From contig CM028129.1 of NCBI GenBank assembly GCA_016271365.2, positions 1,008,257,501 to 1,008,321,500 of the forward strand: a stretch of DNA of 64,000 nucleotides, read 5' to 3'. This stretch comes from Neoceratodus forsteri (taxonomy: Eukaryota; Chordata; Ceratodontiformes; Ceratodontidae). Below, in pieces: positions 9,975 to 20,944 of this stretch. The notes beneath the pieces are model-generated. The model was not told the origin of the DNA. It did no database searches and saw only the letters and a list, made by a program, of their open reading frames with translations. The position numbers and the translations under genes were made by a program. Numbering within the stretch: the stretch's first letter is position 1; each line of letters starts with the position of its first letter.

Positions 9975-10569
9975 TTAAAGAGCAGGTACCTACTGTCAAG
10001 CACCCAGCTCCCCTCAAACATATATAATAGCAGATCTGCTCTACTGTTGAGGGGCATTAAAAATTCTATGCGCTTCCCTCAGATTAAACAGTTATAGCAC
10101 CCCAAATTTGCACCCTCATAAAAACAAAGCCTTGTCTGACACGCCTCCTTTTGTGATGTCAGAAAATGAATACTGAGGGTGCATGTCAGTAATCTGTATA
10201 TATATGCGATATGTCTATGGCGTTTAGTACTATTTAGAGGTGCCATGTAGAAAAATCAAAGCAGCCGCTGGAGTAACAGTCCCAGTTTACCGGAGCGGTC
10301 ACTTTCATTGTTCCAAGTGGCAACTCTAAATAGTACTAAATGTCATTGGCAGATGGCACCAATATAGATCTATGGAGCACACACAAGCAGCCTTCATTTT
10401 CTGACATCACAAAAGGGGTGGTTCAAGCCTACCAGGCATTCCATATTTCAGACAATATACAAGGCACGGTTTGATGTTTAAGAGGGCTTGTACCTACAAT
10501 GAGGTTTGCAATATGTCTCCCTTCTGGGCCAGAAAGTGGTGGTTCAAGCCTGCTAGATCACCTGCTTAA
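9975..10569. mobile_element. second TTAA-flanked palindromic element
   Basis: Long imperfect inverted arms face each other: TTTTGTGATGTCAGAAAATG (10151-10170) is mirrored by CATTTTCTGACATCACAAAA (10396-10415), and TTTAGTACTATTTAGAG by CTCTAAATAGTACTAAA around a centre near 10290. The outer ends carry TTAAAGAGCAGGT and, inverted, ACCTGCTTAA, giving TTAA at both borders. It is non-coding. The family assignment (T2/Kolobok-like) rests only on TTAA and the shape. Confidence 0.55.
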
Positions 10570-11414
10570 AGCAGCAGTACCTAGTTATCCAGCAAAAAAT
10601 GTCATCCTACCTTTTTTGCAGTACTGTATTACTGATAATCTTAGATTCTTCAATGGGTATTTTAAAATCGGCTATTTTTATAAGACTGTGTTTAATTACA
10701 ACTTTTGTAATTTGTGTTGCTCTACAATAAAGATGGCAGCCCCCAGCAACTTTAAAAAAATCTTCTCCCCAGAGAGCATGCACTGACTACACATGCTATA
10801 TTTATAATGCAAATATGTCAGGGCGTTGCCAGCACATATTTTTGATGGCCAGCAGCACAGCACCATCCTGATTTGCTTATATCCATGATTGTTGACATGG
10901 CAAAAGACCAATAACTTTTAAGAACTTCAAAATCTTTTATCTTGCTTTGGGAATGAAATAAATCGAAATGAAAATAAGATATATTGATGTTTTGGTTTGT
11001 CCTAACTGCCCACCAAGTTATTTGATTTATTAACTAGCACTGCTTTTCCTGGCAGTTTTAAAGTGGACAAGGATCTTGCTTTTCCATTCTCTGAGGCCAT
11101 CAGCTCTGGGAGCTGTCCCAGGTCCTTGAAGTAGCCTTGCTCTAAGCACTCTCCTTGTTGTCTTTTTGTTTCTTTTGAGCTGTTAACTATGCAGAACATT
11201 TGTTCTGATCTCCATTTCCTGAGGGACTGGAATGTGGTGCTTTTAATTCCTTATGGATCTCTTCTTGGACCTTGTTCTCTATTCACAAGGATCTTTTCTA
11301 CATACACAGTTGGGTTCTTAGCTATCTGTTCAGTCAGTCTGAGGGCAGAGCTTTTTCTTTTCTTCCTTTTAAAGAGAGAGGCTAGTTTTAGTGTTTTTAA
11401 GGTTAGGATACCAG
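10570..11414. other. no recognisable feature
   Basis: AT-rich sequence with several short open frames of no recognisable family; nothing supportable was seen. Confidence 0.45.
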
Positions 11415-11618
11415 GTAGTGTAGCCTAGAGGGTAGAGTAATGAGCTGTGAATGAGCTTGGTACAGCCAGTAGACCTGGGTTTGATTCCTACAGCCTCCAC
11501 TTGCATACTGTGTGATCCTGAGCAAGTCACTTAACCTCTCCATTGTACCTGGGTCACCCCTGAAAAACGGACATTATGCCTAGTAGGCCTTACCCAGTTA
11601 CCAAAAGAATAAAAAAAA
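11415..11618 (+). mobile_element. MIR-like tRNA-derived SINE
   Basis: The head has a pol III A box (TAGCCTAGAGG, 11421) and B box (GGGTTTGATTCC, 11477) in tRNA spacing. It is followed by the typical core/L2-type stretch TGTGTGATCCTGAGCAAGTC and ACTTAACCTCTCC near 11510-11545, familiar from MIR-type SINEs. An A-rich end lies at 11603-11615. This family is spread by L2-clade LINEs. It is not a functional tRNA gene since no cloverleaf 3' half is present. Confidence 0.8.
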
Positions 11619-12189
11619 GGTACTGTTTCAGTTTCTCATCCTGTCTTGTAAGAGGTTACGCGCTGTCTTATTTTCGTACGAACCAAGAGGTGTCCTGCCC
11701 TCCTTTTAGTTTAAAGTGGGCAACTCCTAGAGAGAGTTGCTTTTACACAACAAGCTAACTTATCAGAAGAGTTCTGCAGATTTTTGGTTTTCTACACTAT
11801 CCTTTCACGATAGTGAAAATGGTTAAAAAATGTCTCTAATGCTACCTTGACAAAGGTAGGGAACGGTTTGTAATGGCATAGAGTTACGTAGCATAATATG
11901 CAGCCGCCTTTAGATCAGAGCACATTTTACCAGGGTGGTGGCAGCTAAGATGACACTCATCTGCATCAAAATAGTACAGAGTTGACTACACAATCCTCAG
12001 TCTACACCTTTTCCAAGCCCATTTGGGCCAGACACTCTTCAGTTTTGGATGTTGCCACCTCTGTGCTTAAGATGCAGCAGACATCAAAGATAATCAGAGG
12101 CTTTTTCCTCATGAACATAGACTGGGTCAGATTCTCTCCGTGCTCAATTCTGAATGAATACTGCTACTTAGAACCCAGTTGTGAGAATT
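11619..12189. other. possible worn DIRS-L interior
   Basis: No domain could be identified with confidence. Because an ICR follows at 12190, this stretch is expected to be the 3' coding part of DIRS-L, but neither YR nor gag motifs are readable. Confidence 0.3.
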
Positions 12190-12282
12190 GCCATTGACAA
12201 CATTTAGCAACACAAAGAAGAAATTGTATCAGACTTACTGTAATTTCTTTTTCTGTTAGCTCTAGTGTTGTCAATGGGGCCA
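12190..12282 (+). repeat. DIRS-L internal complementary region
   Basis: CCATTGACAACATTTAGCAA is mirrored by CTAGTGTTGTCAATGG around GACTTACTGTAATTTC. The reverse complement matches the sequence at 61222-61286 (ACTGACAACGTTGGATCTAA, then AAATTACGGTAAGCCTGATA). The structure is the same as in the other DIRS families: right end joined to left end. Confidence 0.65.
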
Positions 12283-13133
12283 CACCCAAGAGTTGGATTT
12301 TATTACTGTCATAAAGAATATTGTCCAGTATACCGTGTGTACATATATCTTTTCACTGAACTGGCACTCTAAATATGCAACGGTTGGACTTACTCATTTC
12401 TTTATAAGAGGCTCTTGACTAATCTTTTCTTTATGCTCTGTGGAATCGCACAGATCCCTTTACAGGTGGAAAATTTTGTCTTGCGCCTCACATTATTGCT
12501 GCCGGATGAAGTTCCAGCATCTGATGGATGGCAAGAAGGTTAAATTATCTTGACTAACATCTCCACATTACAGAGAGCATGAAGGCGAGTGTCGATTTTC
12601 TTCAAGCAAGGTACTATGAAAAGCTCTGCTTCATTTATTATGCCATTTTAATGCAAGTTCCTGTTTTTTTTTTTTCCCACTGATGTTGTTTTTGTTGTGT
12701 ATTCTCTACTAAGTTACAGCTTCAGTGGATTGACTAAGAAAGGACATGGAACACTCACAGTCCTTGCATTCCATGCTGCTTGGGTTCATCTCTCAAAACT
12801 GTGTGTTTTTATTGATGCATTTACAAATTAAGAAAACATTTTAATTTAACAAAAAAAAAAAACACAACCTATAGTTAACAGTGAGCCTCTGGTAGAGGTG
12901 CACATTAATCCACGCAGACAATGGAAGTAATGTCCACTCACCCAGAATGTGTTTAATTTTATTTTCATTTTATTTAAACTGGCCATTGGACAAATATTGC
13001 CCATTTTCAAGATGCCCATGGTCACAAACATTGAATACAAGCAATACAGTATAAAATTACATAATTTACAGTGTTTAGAAAGAATACGTTAATATTCAGG
13101 TGAGACGCACAAGATAAAGTTTTCCAACATGCC
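12283..13133. other. no recognisable feature, probable DIRS-L spacer and other repeats
   Basis: AT-rich with homopolymer runs at 12663 and 12851. Nothing coding is supported. It lies between the ICR of L and the TTAA border of the large palindromic element. Confidence 0.4.
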
Positions 13134-13399
13134 TTAAAGGACACCTAAACCATCTTTTTTTCACATTTTGTTTTTTATCGAATGACTCAGTAGATTTGTA
13201 AAGGAGAAGCTGTTTACATATATGCTGAAGATGCATTTATTAAAGTAGGATAAATGCAGTTTCATAGCATTTGAAAATGTAAACACAGCCTCTCTTGATT
13301 CAAAAATCCTGCTGTAAGAATTCTAAGATGGCTGCTTTGATGTCGGTCATGAGATGCCAGCTGCGCAGATGTATTCTAGCTTCACTAACCGTATTCAAA

Positions 13400-13700
13400 T
13401 GCAAATAACTTTAACATGATAAATGATAGCATGGTACTGTGAGCACAAATGTTAAGCACAAAACTGTCTACAAATTGAATGGTTCATTTATAGATACCTT
13501 TTAGTTTTTTTTTTTAAATGGGCAAAAAAAGTGGGAGAAAAATCAATTTCCTGTCACTTTTTCAACAAATAAATGCAAATAGCTTTAAAACAAAAAATTA
13601 TAGCCTGGCACTTTGAGCACAAAAGTTGTTCAGCACAAAACTATCTACCAAATGAGTGGTGTTTCATTTATAGATGCCTTTTAGATTTTCTATAATCAGC
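13400..13700. repeat. subrepeats in the left arm of the large palindrome
   Basis: Two units of about 170 bp each contain AGCACAAAACT, CTACCAAATGAGTGGTGTTT (or variant) and CATTTATAGATGCCTTTTAG. Inverted copies occur at 21050-21130, 22555-22630 and 23160-23240, showing that the arms themselves are built of subrepeats. Confidence 0.65.
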
Positions 13701-13754
13701 AAAAAATGGCAGGAAATTCAAATTTTTTTTTCTACTTTTTGGAGGTATTGCATA

Positions 13755-13925
13755 AATGGAATATGCTGCCTCCCTACTGGAAATATTGTTGATGCCTACT
13801 GTTCTCATGCCGATTGTCCTGATGACATCACTTATGGCTTTGCCATTCATGATGTCATCAGGTCATTAGGCATTCGAATAAAAAATATCAACAATATATC
13901 CAGTTGGGGGTAGCATATCCCTTAT
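13755..13925. repeat. hairpin (inner MITE-like palindrome)
   Basis: ATATGCTGCCTCCCTACTGG, AAATATTGTTGAT and CCTGATGACATCA are mirrored by TGATGTCATCAGG, ATCAACAATAT and CCAGTTGGGGGTAGCATAT. The arms are about 80 bp with a short centre (CTTATGGCTTTGCCATTC). Non-coding. Confidence 0.65.
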
Positions 13926-14176
13926 ATATTCTTTGCAAAAAACTCTGTTAATGCATAAGTTTGAGGTGCTATTAAAGTGGCAAAGATATGGAAATGTGAT
14001 GTTAGGATTTTCAAAACGAACACCGCGCCCCCACCCCCAAAGGCAACACAAGCAACCACAGACATCCATCATCAGGTAAGACAGACGACATGCAGCTCTT
14101 TCCAAATGACATAAGCAACATCCATCATCCTGGTCCAGCACTTCGGTAGCCATGGATACACATGCACACTTGCACA

Positions 14177-14709
14177 CCACCTGGGAAGTGTAGTAAAAAA
14201 AATTCACATAGGATCACATTGTAAATTGTAAGCAAGGAATAATACATGATGGGGTGTGCGGCCATGCTGAATTACTGCACACCCGAGGTGGGTTGTGAAG
14301 CATGAGGCGCAGCCAAAATGCCTTCAACCACCTGGGAAGTGAGGTATACGATTCCCATAGGATCACATTGTAAATTGTAAGAAAACACACGGCAGGGTGT
14401 GCAACAATACTAAATTGCTGTATGCCCCAGGTGGGTTGTGAGGCATGAGGTGCAGCTGTGTGCCTTCAACCACCTGAAAAATGCAGTATGTAATGCGAAT
14501 AAGATTATATTATAAATTTTAAGTGATCAGTACCACATGGCAGGTGTGTGGCAAGGCAGAATTGTTGCATGCCCCACGTGGGTTGTGAGGCACGAGGGGC
14601 AGCCAGGTGACTTCAGCAACATGGGAAGCGCAATATAAAATTCCCATAGCATCACATTGTAAAGTGTAAGTAAGCAATAACACGACAAGGTGTGCAGTAG
14701 TGCTAAATT
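14177..14709. repeat. ~145-bp tandem repeat, split by DIRS-B
   Basis: Units start near 14177, 14328, 14470 and 14617 with CCACCTGGGAAGTG or variants, followed by AGGATCACATTGTAAATTGT, a GGTGTGC...GCACACCC hairpin and AGGTGGGTTGTGAGGCATGA. The fourth unit is cut at 14709 by DIRS-B and resumes at 20358. Spacing is 141-151 bp. Confidence 0.85.
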
Positions 14710-14900
14710 CAAACAACATGAAGTCTTGCTGTATTCTGACTATTGCAGTTAGCCCCAGCCTTTAAACTGCCCTGGAGAACAAAGGGTTAACTTTCTATGC
14801 AGAGCATAGAATGCTGAGCTTGAGCTCGGTTGAGGTCTCTGTCTGGAGCCCTTTGAAATCCAACCGTCAGATTCTTTACTCCGCCTCACTGAACAGTTGC
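14710..14900 (+). repeat. DIRS-B left inverted terminal repeat
   Basis: CAAACAACATGAAGTCTTGC, then TATTCTGACTATTGCAGTTA and AAAGGGTTAACTTTCTATGC are complementary to 20160-20315. Divergence between the arms is a few percent by eye (for example GCAGAGCATAGAATGCTGAG facing CTCAGCATTCTATGTTCTGC). Confidence 0.9.
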
Positions 14901-14919
14901 TCCGGAGATTTCTCCTTCA

Positions 14920-15260
14920 GCTCGGTTCGAAAGTCTTTTAAAGTCTCGGTTAAGTTGTCTGTTTTTACCGAATTTATTTCCGCATAGTCGGTTCAGTCTC
15001 TGTCTGTGGTACCGTGAGTACTAGATAGGTTTTGTTCTGATTTTCTGTGTGGAAATTGTAAAGTGTTGGATCGGTTTGGCTGAACCGATCATTTGTATTG
15101 AATCCTTGTGTTTTACTTTAGAGTGTGGTTACTGGTCCTTATTGGTTCTAAAAAAATGTGTTTTTAATGTTTTTTCCAACATCTGTGTCACGGTTAGGAA
15201 CCGATAAGGGAATCTTGCCTGGCGGTTGCCATAAAAAGGGTAAGTTTGGTTAGGTTGTCC
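14920..15260 (+). promoter_or_regulatory. DIRS-B leader dense in CGGTTC/GAACCG motifs
   Basis: Between the ITR and the gag start the six-base motif CGGTTC or its inverse GAACCG, or near variants, recurs at about 14923, 14986, 15072, 15083 and 15192-15202. The same motif continues into gag (for example 15506-15520, 15622, 15733-15760). Its role is unknown; a binding site or packaging signal is conceivable. Confidence 0.4.
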
Positions 15261-16747
15261 ATGTCTGAGAAACCCAAGAAAAAAAAGGGCCCACTGGGTT
15301 TCAACACTGCAGTGAGTGTGGGGAGGTCTTTGCTAAGGCCGACCCCCATGCCACCTGTGTTTATTGAATGGGGTTTGAACACCTCAATACAGACTGCCAA
15401 ATTTGTAAAAATTTTCCTAAATCTACCCTTGAAAAGAGATTAGGTAGACTGAGGGCAAAGGAGGCTGAGAAGTCTGCTGACCCGGATGGCCAGCCCGATT
15501 TGGTTCCAACCGAACCAGAAGGAGTGCCCTCTAACCAGGGCAGTACTTCTTCGGGCAAGACGAGAGCCGATCCTGAGGGGTCGGTTTCTACCAAAAGGAA
15601 ACACAAAGAGAAAACTACTGGTTCGGATCCAGAGGTTCATGTTCCGACCGCTGTGGAAATAGCCAGAGCGATTCAAATTGTGGAATCGCTTTGCCTGGTT
15701 CCGACTGATCTGGCACCTTTTCGCAGGGGTTCGGTTCAGTCGGTTCCCCCGGTTCAAGATTATACCCCTGTAGATTTTTATGAACCGGAGTTTGAAGATG
15801 ATGGTGAAAGTCTGGATGTGCCTGTGGAACCGGACATCTCCCCAGACAGACCTTCTGGTATATCCCCCAGACTTTGAGTCTCCTTCCCATTTTCTGTTTT
15901 ACAGAAAAGTGGCTGAAACCCTTCAGCTTCCTATGGAGTATCAGGAGGAGCCTGATTATGTGGAAATGATGGACATCCCAGAGTCCAGGAGACTGTCTAT
16001 TCCCCTTCACAAATCCTTTGGGAAACGGACACAAAAAATCCCGAAGTCTCCCAATTCTGTACCCCCTGTTGACAGAAGGATGGGCAAGAGGTACACACTA
16101 TCAGGCTCATATATGGAGTTTTTATACCAGCAATGCAGCCATGTTGGGGTAGTGCAGGCTGCTGCCTGTAACAAGGCAAACATTCCCTTGGCTTCACACC
16201 CACCAGACAAAGACTCCAGGAAGATTGATGCCATGGCAAAAAAACAGTACATGGCATCTTCCTTGGGACTCAGATAGGCGAATTATATGGCCTATACAGC
16301 CAGGTACCAGAAGTCCGGGTGGGACACTGTACTGGCACTGGCTAAACAGGCCTCCCCCAGCTAGCCAAGGAGCTGGAGGAGGTGGCTGCAGGTGGGATTG
16401 AGGCATCAAAAGTACAGTTTCATGCTGCTGTGGACTCCAGTGATGTGTCAAGAGTCATGGCTACATCTGTGGCTCTTTGGAGAATGGCTTTGCTCAGATG
16501 TACTAACCTCTCACAGGACACCCAGGCTAAGGCCATGGATTTTCCTGTAGTGGGTAATTCTCTGTTTGGGGAGCAGACAGATAATTACATGAAGAAAATG
16601 GATGAGTACAGGACCACTTATAGGAGTGCTCAGGCCAAGGAGAGGCAGGCAACTCCTCAAAGGCAGCTGTCTAGGGGCAGGCCTTTTCATAGGCCTTTTT
16701 ACCAAGCACAGGCCTCTTCTCCGTTTTCGCAGAGGGGGTTCTTCTGA
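15261..16747 (+). pseudogene. DIRS-B gag, frameshifted
   Basis: The start is the ATG at 15261 (MSEKPKKKKG), matching intact starts in D (34631) and I (53228). A one-base indel near the A-run shifts frame before the zinc module, which is then read as HCSECGEVFAKADPHATC, VYCMGFEH, TDCQIC. An acidic/Pro-rich middle ends at a stop at 15877; the EEPDYVEMMDIPESRRL block near 15945-16000 is in another frame and stops at 16277. The C-terminal block (SRVMATSVALWRMALLRCTN, FPVVGNSLFGEQ) occupies a third frame to 16747. Gag would form the particle. At least three frame breaks make it a pseudogene. Confidence 0.87.
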
Positions 16748-16823
16748 GGGAGAGGCAGAAGGGAGATGAGCAGGGCTGCATCCACCCCTCAGCCTAAGTC
16801 CCCTTCCAAGCAGACACCCTGAG

Positions 16824-17969
16824 GTGTCAGCCCAACTAGACTCTCCTATTCCAGTATGGGTCAGGCTGGCTTACATTGTCCAGAGCTGGATGTCTATTAC
16901 CTCAGACAAGTGGGTCCTGGAAGTAGTAAGCCAGGGACTGGTTCTCAGCTTCAAAAAATTTCCAAAGATGAGAGCCAGATCTTTTCCACCTGCAGGTCTC
17001 TCAGAAACCCTTGCCCTAGAGGCAGAGGTTTCATCTCTTCTGGCCTTAGGAGCTATAGAGAGAGTTCCTACCCTACACTGGGGCAAAGGTCTATATGCCA
17101 GGTACTTCCTTACCCCAAAAAAGACAGGGGAGTGGCGATCCATCCTAGACCTAAGATACCCGAACAAACATCTTTTAAAACCAAAGTTCAAGATGGTAAC
17201 TCTGGGAATAATTCTTCCATCTCTAAGGCCAGGGGACTGGCTAGCCTCCCTGGACCTAAAGGATGCCTGTTTTCACATTCCCATCAGGTGCTCCCACAGA
17301 AGGTACCTCAGGTTTGAGTTGCCTTCAGGCCACTATCAGTTCAAAGCAATGCCCTTTGGTCTAACATCATCCCCAAGGGTTTTCGCAAAGTGCCGGGCAG
17401 TAGTCGTTGCCTTTCTAAGAAGGCAAAAGATTTCTATTTTTCCATATCTGGATGACTGGCTTATAGTGGGCCAGTCTCCAGACCAAGTCAAGTCAGACCT
17501 GCAAGTGACCCAGCAAGTGCTCACTTCTCTAGGATTTCTTCTCAATCTTCCCAAGTCAGTTCTCGAGCCAGTGCAGCTCCTTACCTTTATAGGGGCAGAG
17601 CTGGATACTGTCAAAGCAAAAGTCTTTCTTCCCTTGGAAAGGGCAAGAGTTCTTATAGAACTGGCTTCTTCCTTCAGCCTTCAGGTGTCTCAACCAGCAA
17701 GGCATTTCCTCCAGCTCTTGGGCCACATGGCAGCTTCTACAGCAGTGGTCCAAGGGGCAAGATTCCAGATGAGGGACATTCAGTTCCATCTGAGGGCCTT
17801 TTGGTCCCAAAGGAAGGATTCCCTTACCAAACTGATTCCAGTGACTCGGATCCTGATCCAAGCCCTTCAGTGGTGGCAGGATCAGGACAGTTTAAGGCAA
17901 GGAGTCCCATTTGCCACTCCGTCTCATTCAGTGGTCCTTACCACGGATGCTTCCCTCCTGGGCTGGTGA
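16824..17969 (+). pseudogene. DIRS-B reverse transcriptase, nearly open
   Basis: One frame of 381 codons covers the whole RT: KGLYARYFLTPKKTGEW near residues 90-110, motif A as SLDLKDACFHIPI, MPFGLTSSPRVF, then FPYLDDWLIVGQ with both motif C aspartates, GFLLNLPKSVLEP and RHFLQLLGHMAASTA. The tyrosine usual after motif A (KDAY) is a cysteine. The frame runs into RNase H (LTTDASLLGW) and meets a stop at 17969 through a one-base deletion just where GWGAHLG should follow. It is the longest intact RT in the window, so the best reference for the family. Confidence 0.9.
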
Positions 17970-18600
17970 GCCCATCTGGGGGCCCTCACTGCCCAGGGAC
18001 TGTGGTCCCCTCAGGAATCCCTTCTCCATATCATTCTCCTAGAACTCAGGGCAGTTTTTCTGGCCTTGCGAGCTTTCTCTCAATCAGTGCAGAACAAGGT
18101 GGTTCAAGTCGGAACAGACAACACCACCACCATGTGGTATATCAACGAGCAGGGAGGCACTGTGTCTACGGCCTTGTGCACAGAAGCCATGAAGTTGTGG
18201 TCCCTGGCTTATTCTCTGCAGACCTCTCTGATAGCAGTCCACCTTCCGGGGAAGGACAATGTGCTAGCAGATGCACTGAGCAGGATCTCACATGGCCATC
18301 ACGAATGGTCCCTGGACCCTCTGGTCTTGAAGGTGATTTTTTTCAAGGTGGGTCACTCCAGAGATAGACCTCTTTGCAGCCCCAGACAATCACCAACTTC
18401 CTATCTTTTGTTGCAGACCCCCAGTCTTGGGCTCAGTCCCTCTGGATGCTCTGATTCTGAACTGTGAAGGGAAATTTCTGTATGCCTTCCCTCCCTTTCA
18501 TCTACTGTTCAAAGTTTTAGTCAAAATAAGGTCACAACCTTGCAAAGTGATTCTGATTGCTCCAGACTGGGCCAGACAGCCTTGATGCCCCCTGTTGCTG
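17935..18600 (+). pseudogene. DIRS-B RNase H and methyltransferase-like region
   Basis: RNase H begins in the RT frame (TTDASLLGW), breaks at 17967, and is read on in another frame from about 18040: TDNTTTMWYINEQGG, LPGKDNVLADALSR, so the acidic residues are preserved piecewise. A second frame change near 18345 leads to the methyltransferase-like part (DLFAAPDNHQLP, LYAFPPFHLLFKVL, VILIAPDWARQP) ending at a stop near 18585. The FPPF motif resembles motif IV of adenine methyltransferases; activity is not shown for these regions. Confidence 0.82.
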
Positions 18601-18689
18601 TCCCTAGCAGTCCATCTTCCCCTGTCTCTTCCCAGGAATTGCAACCTGTTAACCTCCTCTCAGGGGAGGATTTGGTACCCCAATCTTCA

Positions 18690-19770
18690 GTCTCTCAATC
18701 TCAAGGCATGGCTCTTGAAGACGTAAGTATGCAGATTTGCATCAGTCTCAGGGAGTTCTGGATATTCTCAAAGCCTCTTGAAAGCCCACCACTAGAAAAA
18801 CCTATAACTCTAAATGGAAGAGATTCAGCATTTGGTGTTCCAAGAAACATGTTTCCCCAGACACTGCTGGATTGCCTACAGTTCTGGATTATATGGTCCA
18901 TCTGAATGGCTTAGGTCTCAGACCAGCTACTCTCAAGGTGCACTTGTCAGCTGTTTCTGCTTTTCTGTCAGTGGGGAAGTCTACCTTGCTATCATCTCAT
19001 CCTGTGTTCTGTAAATTTTTTAAAGGATTGCTTCATACCAGTCCTCCCTTTAGAGACCCTGCCTGGGATTTAAATGTTTTACACTGCTCAACTTACGCAA
19101 CTTCCCTTTGAACCTATGTCCTCAGCAGAGCTTAAGTACTTGACTTGGAAAACCATGTTTTAGTAATCACTACCTCTGCCAGACGTATCAGTGAATTGCA
19201 AGCCCTGTCAGTAGAACCTGATTTTATCTCCTTTCATAGAGATACCGTGGTTCTTAGAACCAATAGAAGGTTCTTGCCCAAAGTGGTTTCAGATTTCCAC
19301 TTGAATCAGTCTGTCTCTCCTTGTTTTCTTCACCGATCATTCTTCTTCAGGAGAGAGAGAGGAGGCTACACAGTTTAGATGTTAAAAGGGCCCTTAGCTA
19401 CTATATAGAGTGTACCAAGGGTCACAGGTTTGATTCCATCCAGTTGTTCCTCACTTATGGAGACATGGGAAAGGGCAGACCTGCCACCAAGAGAACTATT
19501 GCCAGGTGGATTGTGTCTTGTATACAATTCTGCTATGAAAAGCTAGGAAAAATTCCACCTTCAGGCCTGAGGGCTCACTCCACCAGAGATACAGCTGCTT
19601 CCCTGGCTGTTGCCAGGGGATATTCCTCTCTTAGAAATTTGTCACGCAGCTACCTGGAAAACAGTACATACTTTTACCAAGCATTACTCTCTGGATATCC
19701 AGGCTAGGAGTGATGCTCGGTTTGGCACAGCAGTACTTTCAGAGCCTATTCTCAAAGTGGGTTCTGTCCC
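18690..19770 (+). pseudogene. DIRS-B tyrosine recombinase, frameshifted
   Basis: The core-binding domain (18715-19080) includes a KRFSIWC-like stretch and LRPATLKVHLSAVSAFLSVG. The catalytic domain has TTSARRISELQALSVEP near 19170-19215, NRRFLPKVVSDFHLNQS, LHSLDVKRALSYYIECTKGH near 19370-19425, LRAHSTRDTAAS (HxxR kept) near 19570, and TWKTVHTFTKHYSLDIQ near 19650-19700 with the nucleophile. All catalytic residues are therefore kept, but frame changes near 18780, 19110, 19340 and 19615 break the gene. Boxes I and II lie in different frames. Confidence 0.88.
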
Positions 19771-19792
19771 TCATCCATGGAGTTACTACTTG

Positions 19793-19905
19793 GTAGTCTG
19801 CAATAGTCAGAATACAGCAAGACTTCATGTTGTTTAAAGAAAAAAATACTCACCTTAGTAATTATGTTTCTTCTAATGGAGTCTTGCTGTATTCTGACCT
19901 CCCTC
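19793..19905 (+). repeat. DIRS-B internal complementary region
   Basis: CTGCAATAGTCAGAATACAG plus CAAGACTTCATGTTGTTT is the inverse of the left end (14710-14748). AATTATGTTTCTTCTAATGG plus AGTCTTGCTGTATTCTGAC is the inverse of the right end. They are joined through AAAGAAAAAAATACTCACC, so the ICR displays the joined termini. Confidence 0.93.
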
Positions 19906-20154
19906 CCTGCCTCCCCTCTCAGAACCTGTTTTTGGGAAGTGGGTGGGCAGGTGCAGTGTTGCTCCTCAGGAGTGCTCCTTTTACACCCTCTTCTTTTTGT
20001 TTGGGTGTTTGTTTTATTATTATTATTATTTGGATTGGTTTTTGGTTTTGGGTTTCCTGACTTGAGTCTTCTTTGGGAATCCAAAACTTTTTTAGCCAGT
20101 TGGCTAGTAAAAAATTGTACAATTTCCACATAAGATAGTCAGTGAGTTTTTGCT

Positions 20155-20357
20155 TGTAAGAATCTGACAGTTGGATTTCAAAGGGCTCCAAACAGAGACC
20201 TCAACCGAGTCTCGAGCTCAGCATTCTATGTTCTGCATAGAAAGTTAACCCTTTGTTCTCTGGGGCAGTTTAAAGGCTGGGGCTAACTGCAATAGTCAGA
20301 ATACATAAAGACTCCATTAGAAGAAACATAATTACTAAGGTGAGTGATTTTTTTCTT
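20155..20357 (+). repeat. DIRS-B right inverted terminal repeat
   Basis: The inverse of the left ITR, extended by about 45 bp (CATTAGAAGAAACATAATTA, then AAGGTGAGTGATTTTTTTCTT) that have no counterpart at the left end. Confidence 0.92.
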
Positions 20358-20420
20358 ACTGCACACCCAAGGTGGATTGTGAGGTATGAGGTGCAGCTGA
20401 GTGCCATCAACCACTTGGGA
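20358..20420. repeat. remainder of the tandem-repeat unit split by DIRS-B
   Basis: ACTGCACACCCAAGGTGG, TGAGGTATGAGGTGCAGCTG and CATCAACCACTTGGGA continue the unit cut at 14709. Confidence 0.8.
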
Positions 20421-20944
20421 TGTGTTGATGTCTTAACTCAGGTGCCGATGTCACCTATGCTGCCGTGAAAGAGCATGCTAAGGATTTGGGAGAGTCAGCA
20501 GGTGGCTGCTCTGAGGAGCACCAGGCGCCTGCATTCTTTGCCTGGAAACAGAGGTAACATTCTAACTTAAATGGCACACAGCTGAATGACACAAAATGAA
20601 ACCAAAAGAGGGAAACAGCAGAGTAAGATGTAGCTCTGGGTAGTATGGCAAAGGCAGTTTTCATGTGCACTGACTAAATGCAAGGAAGAAAAGGAGGTGT
20701 CAGTGGGTGACTGCATGAGAAATGCAGGGTTCCCTAGATCACTTTGCCTGATAATGTAAAGTGGGAATATGAGAATCTGTGACTCTTACTGTCACAGCAA
20801 GGCAGCATTGACAGAGAAGGGGAAAATAGTAATGGAAACATTAAGTGTTCAATACTTTTTATTCTCCCCCCGTTAGGGAGGTGGGAGCTATTTGAAATGC
20901 AAATTGCAGTTTGGTTAATTGGAGGAGGGCACGAGAACAAAAAG
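20421..20944. other. no recognisable feature
   Basis: Central part of the large TTAA-flanked element; no gene or clear repeat was seen. Confidence 0.4.

Larger units (their letters stand above)
14710..20357 (+). mobile_element. DIRS-B, full-length DIRS retrotransposon
   Basis: This 5648-bp copy has every expected part in order: left ITR, leader, gag, RT, RNase H, methyltransferase-like region, recombinase, ICR, spacer and right ITR. It interrupts a tandem-repeat unit, which is restored as CTAAATT joined to ACTGCACACCC when the element is removed, so the borders are known to about two bases. No target duplication exists. All three genes carry frameshifts or stops, so it needs proteins from elsewhere. 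It is the reference copy for the subfamily of A. Confidence 0.95.

Noticed and set aside
11421..11495. A functional tRNA gene
   Set aside because: A and B boxes are present but no acceptor or anticodon stems can be paired; the MIR-like core follows, so it is a SINE head.
15368..15877. Independent acidic host protein
   Set aside because: It is the shifted-frame continuation of DIRS-B gag, collinear with the Gag proteins of D and I.
14710..20357. LTR retrotransposon or Penelope-like element
   Set aside because: No direct LTRs, no protease or DDE integrase, no GIY-YIG; inverted ends, ICR and a tyrosine recombinase identify DIRS.
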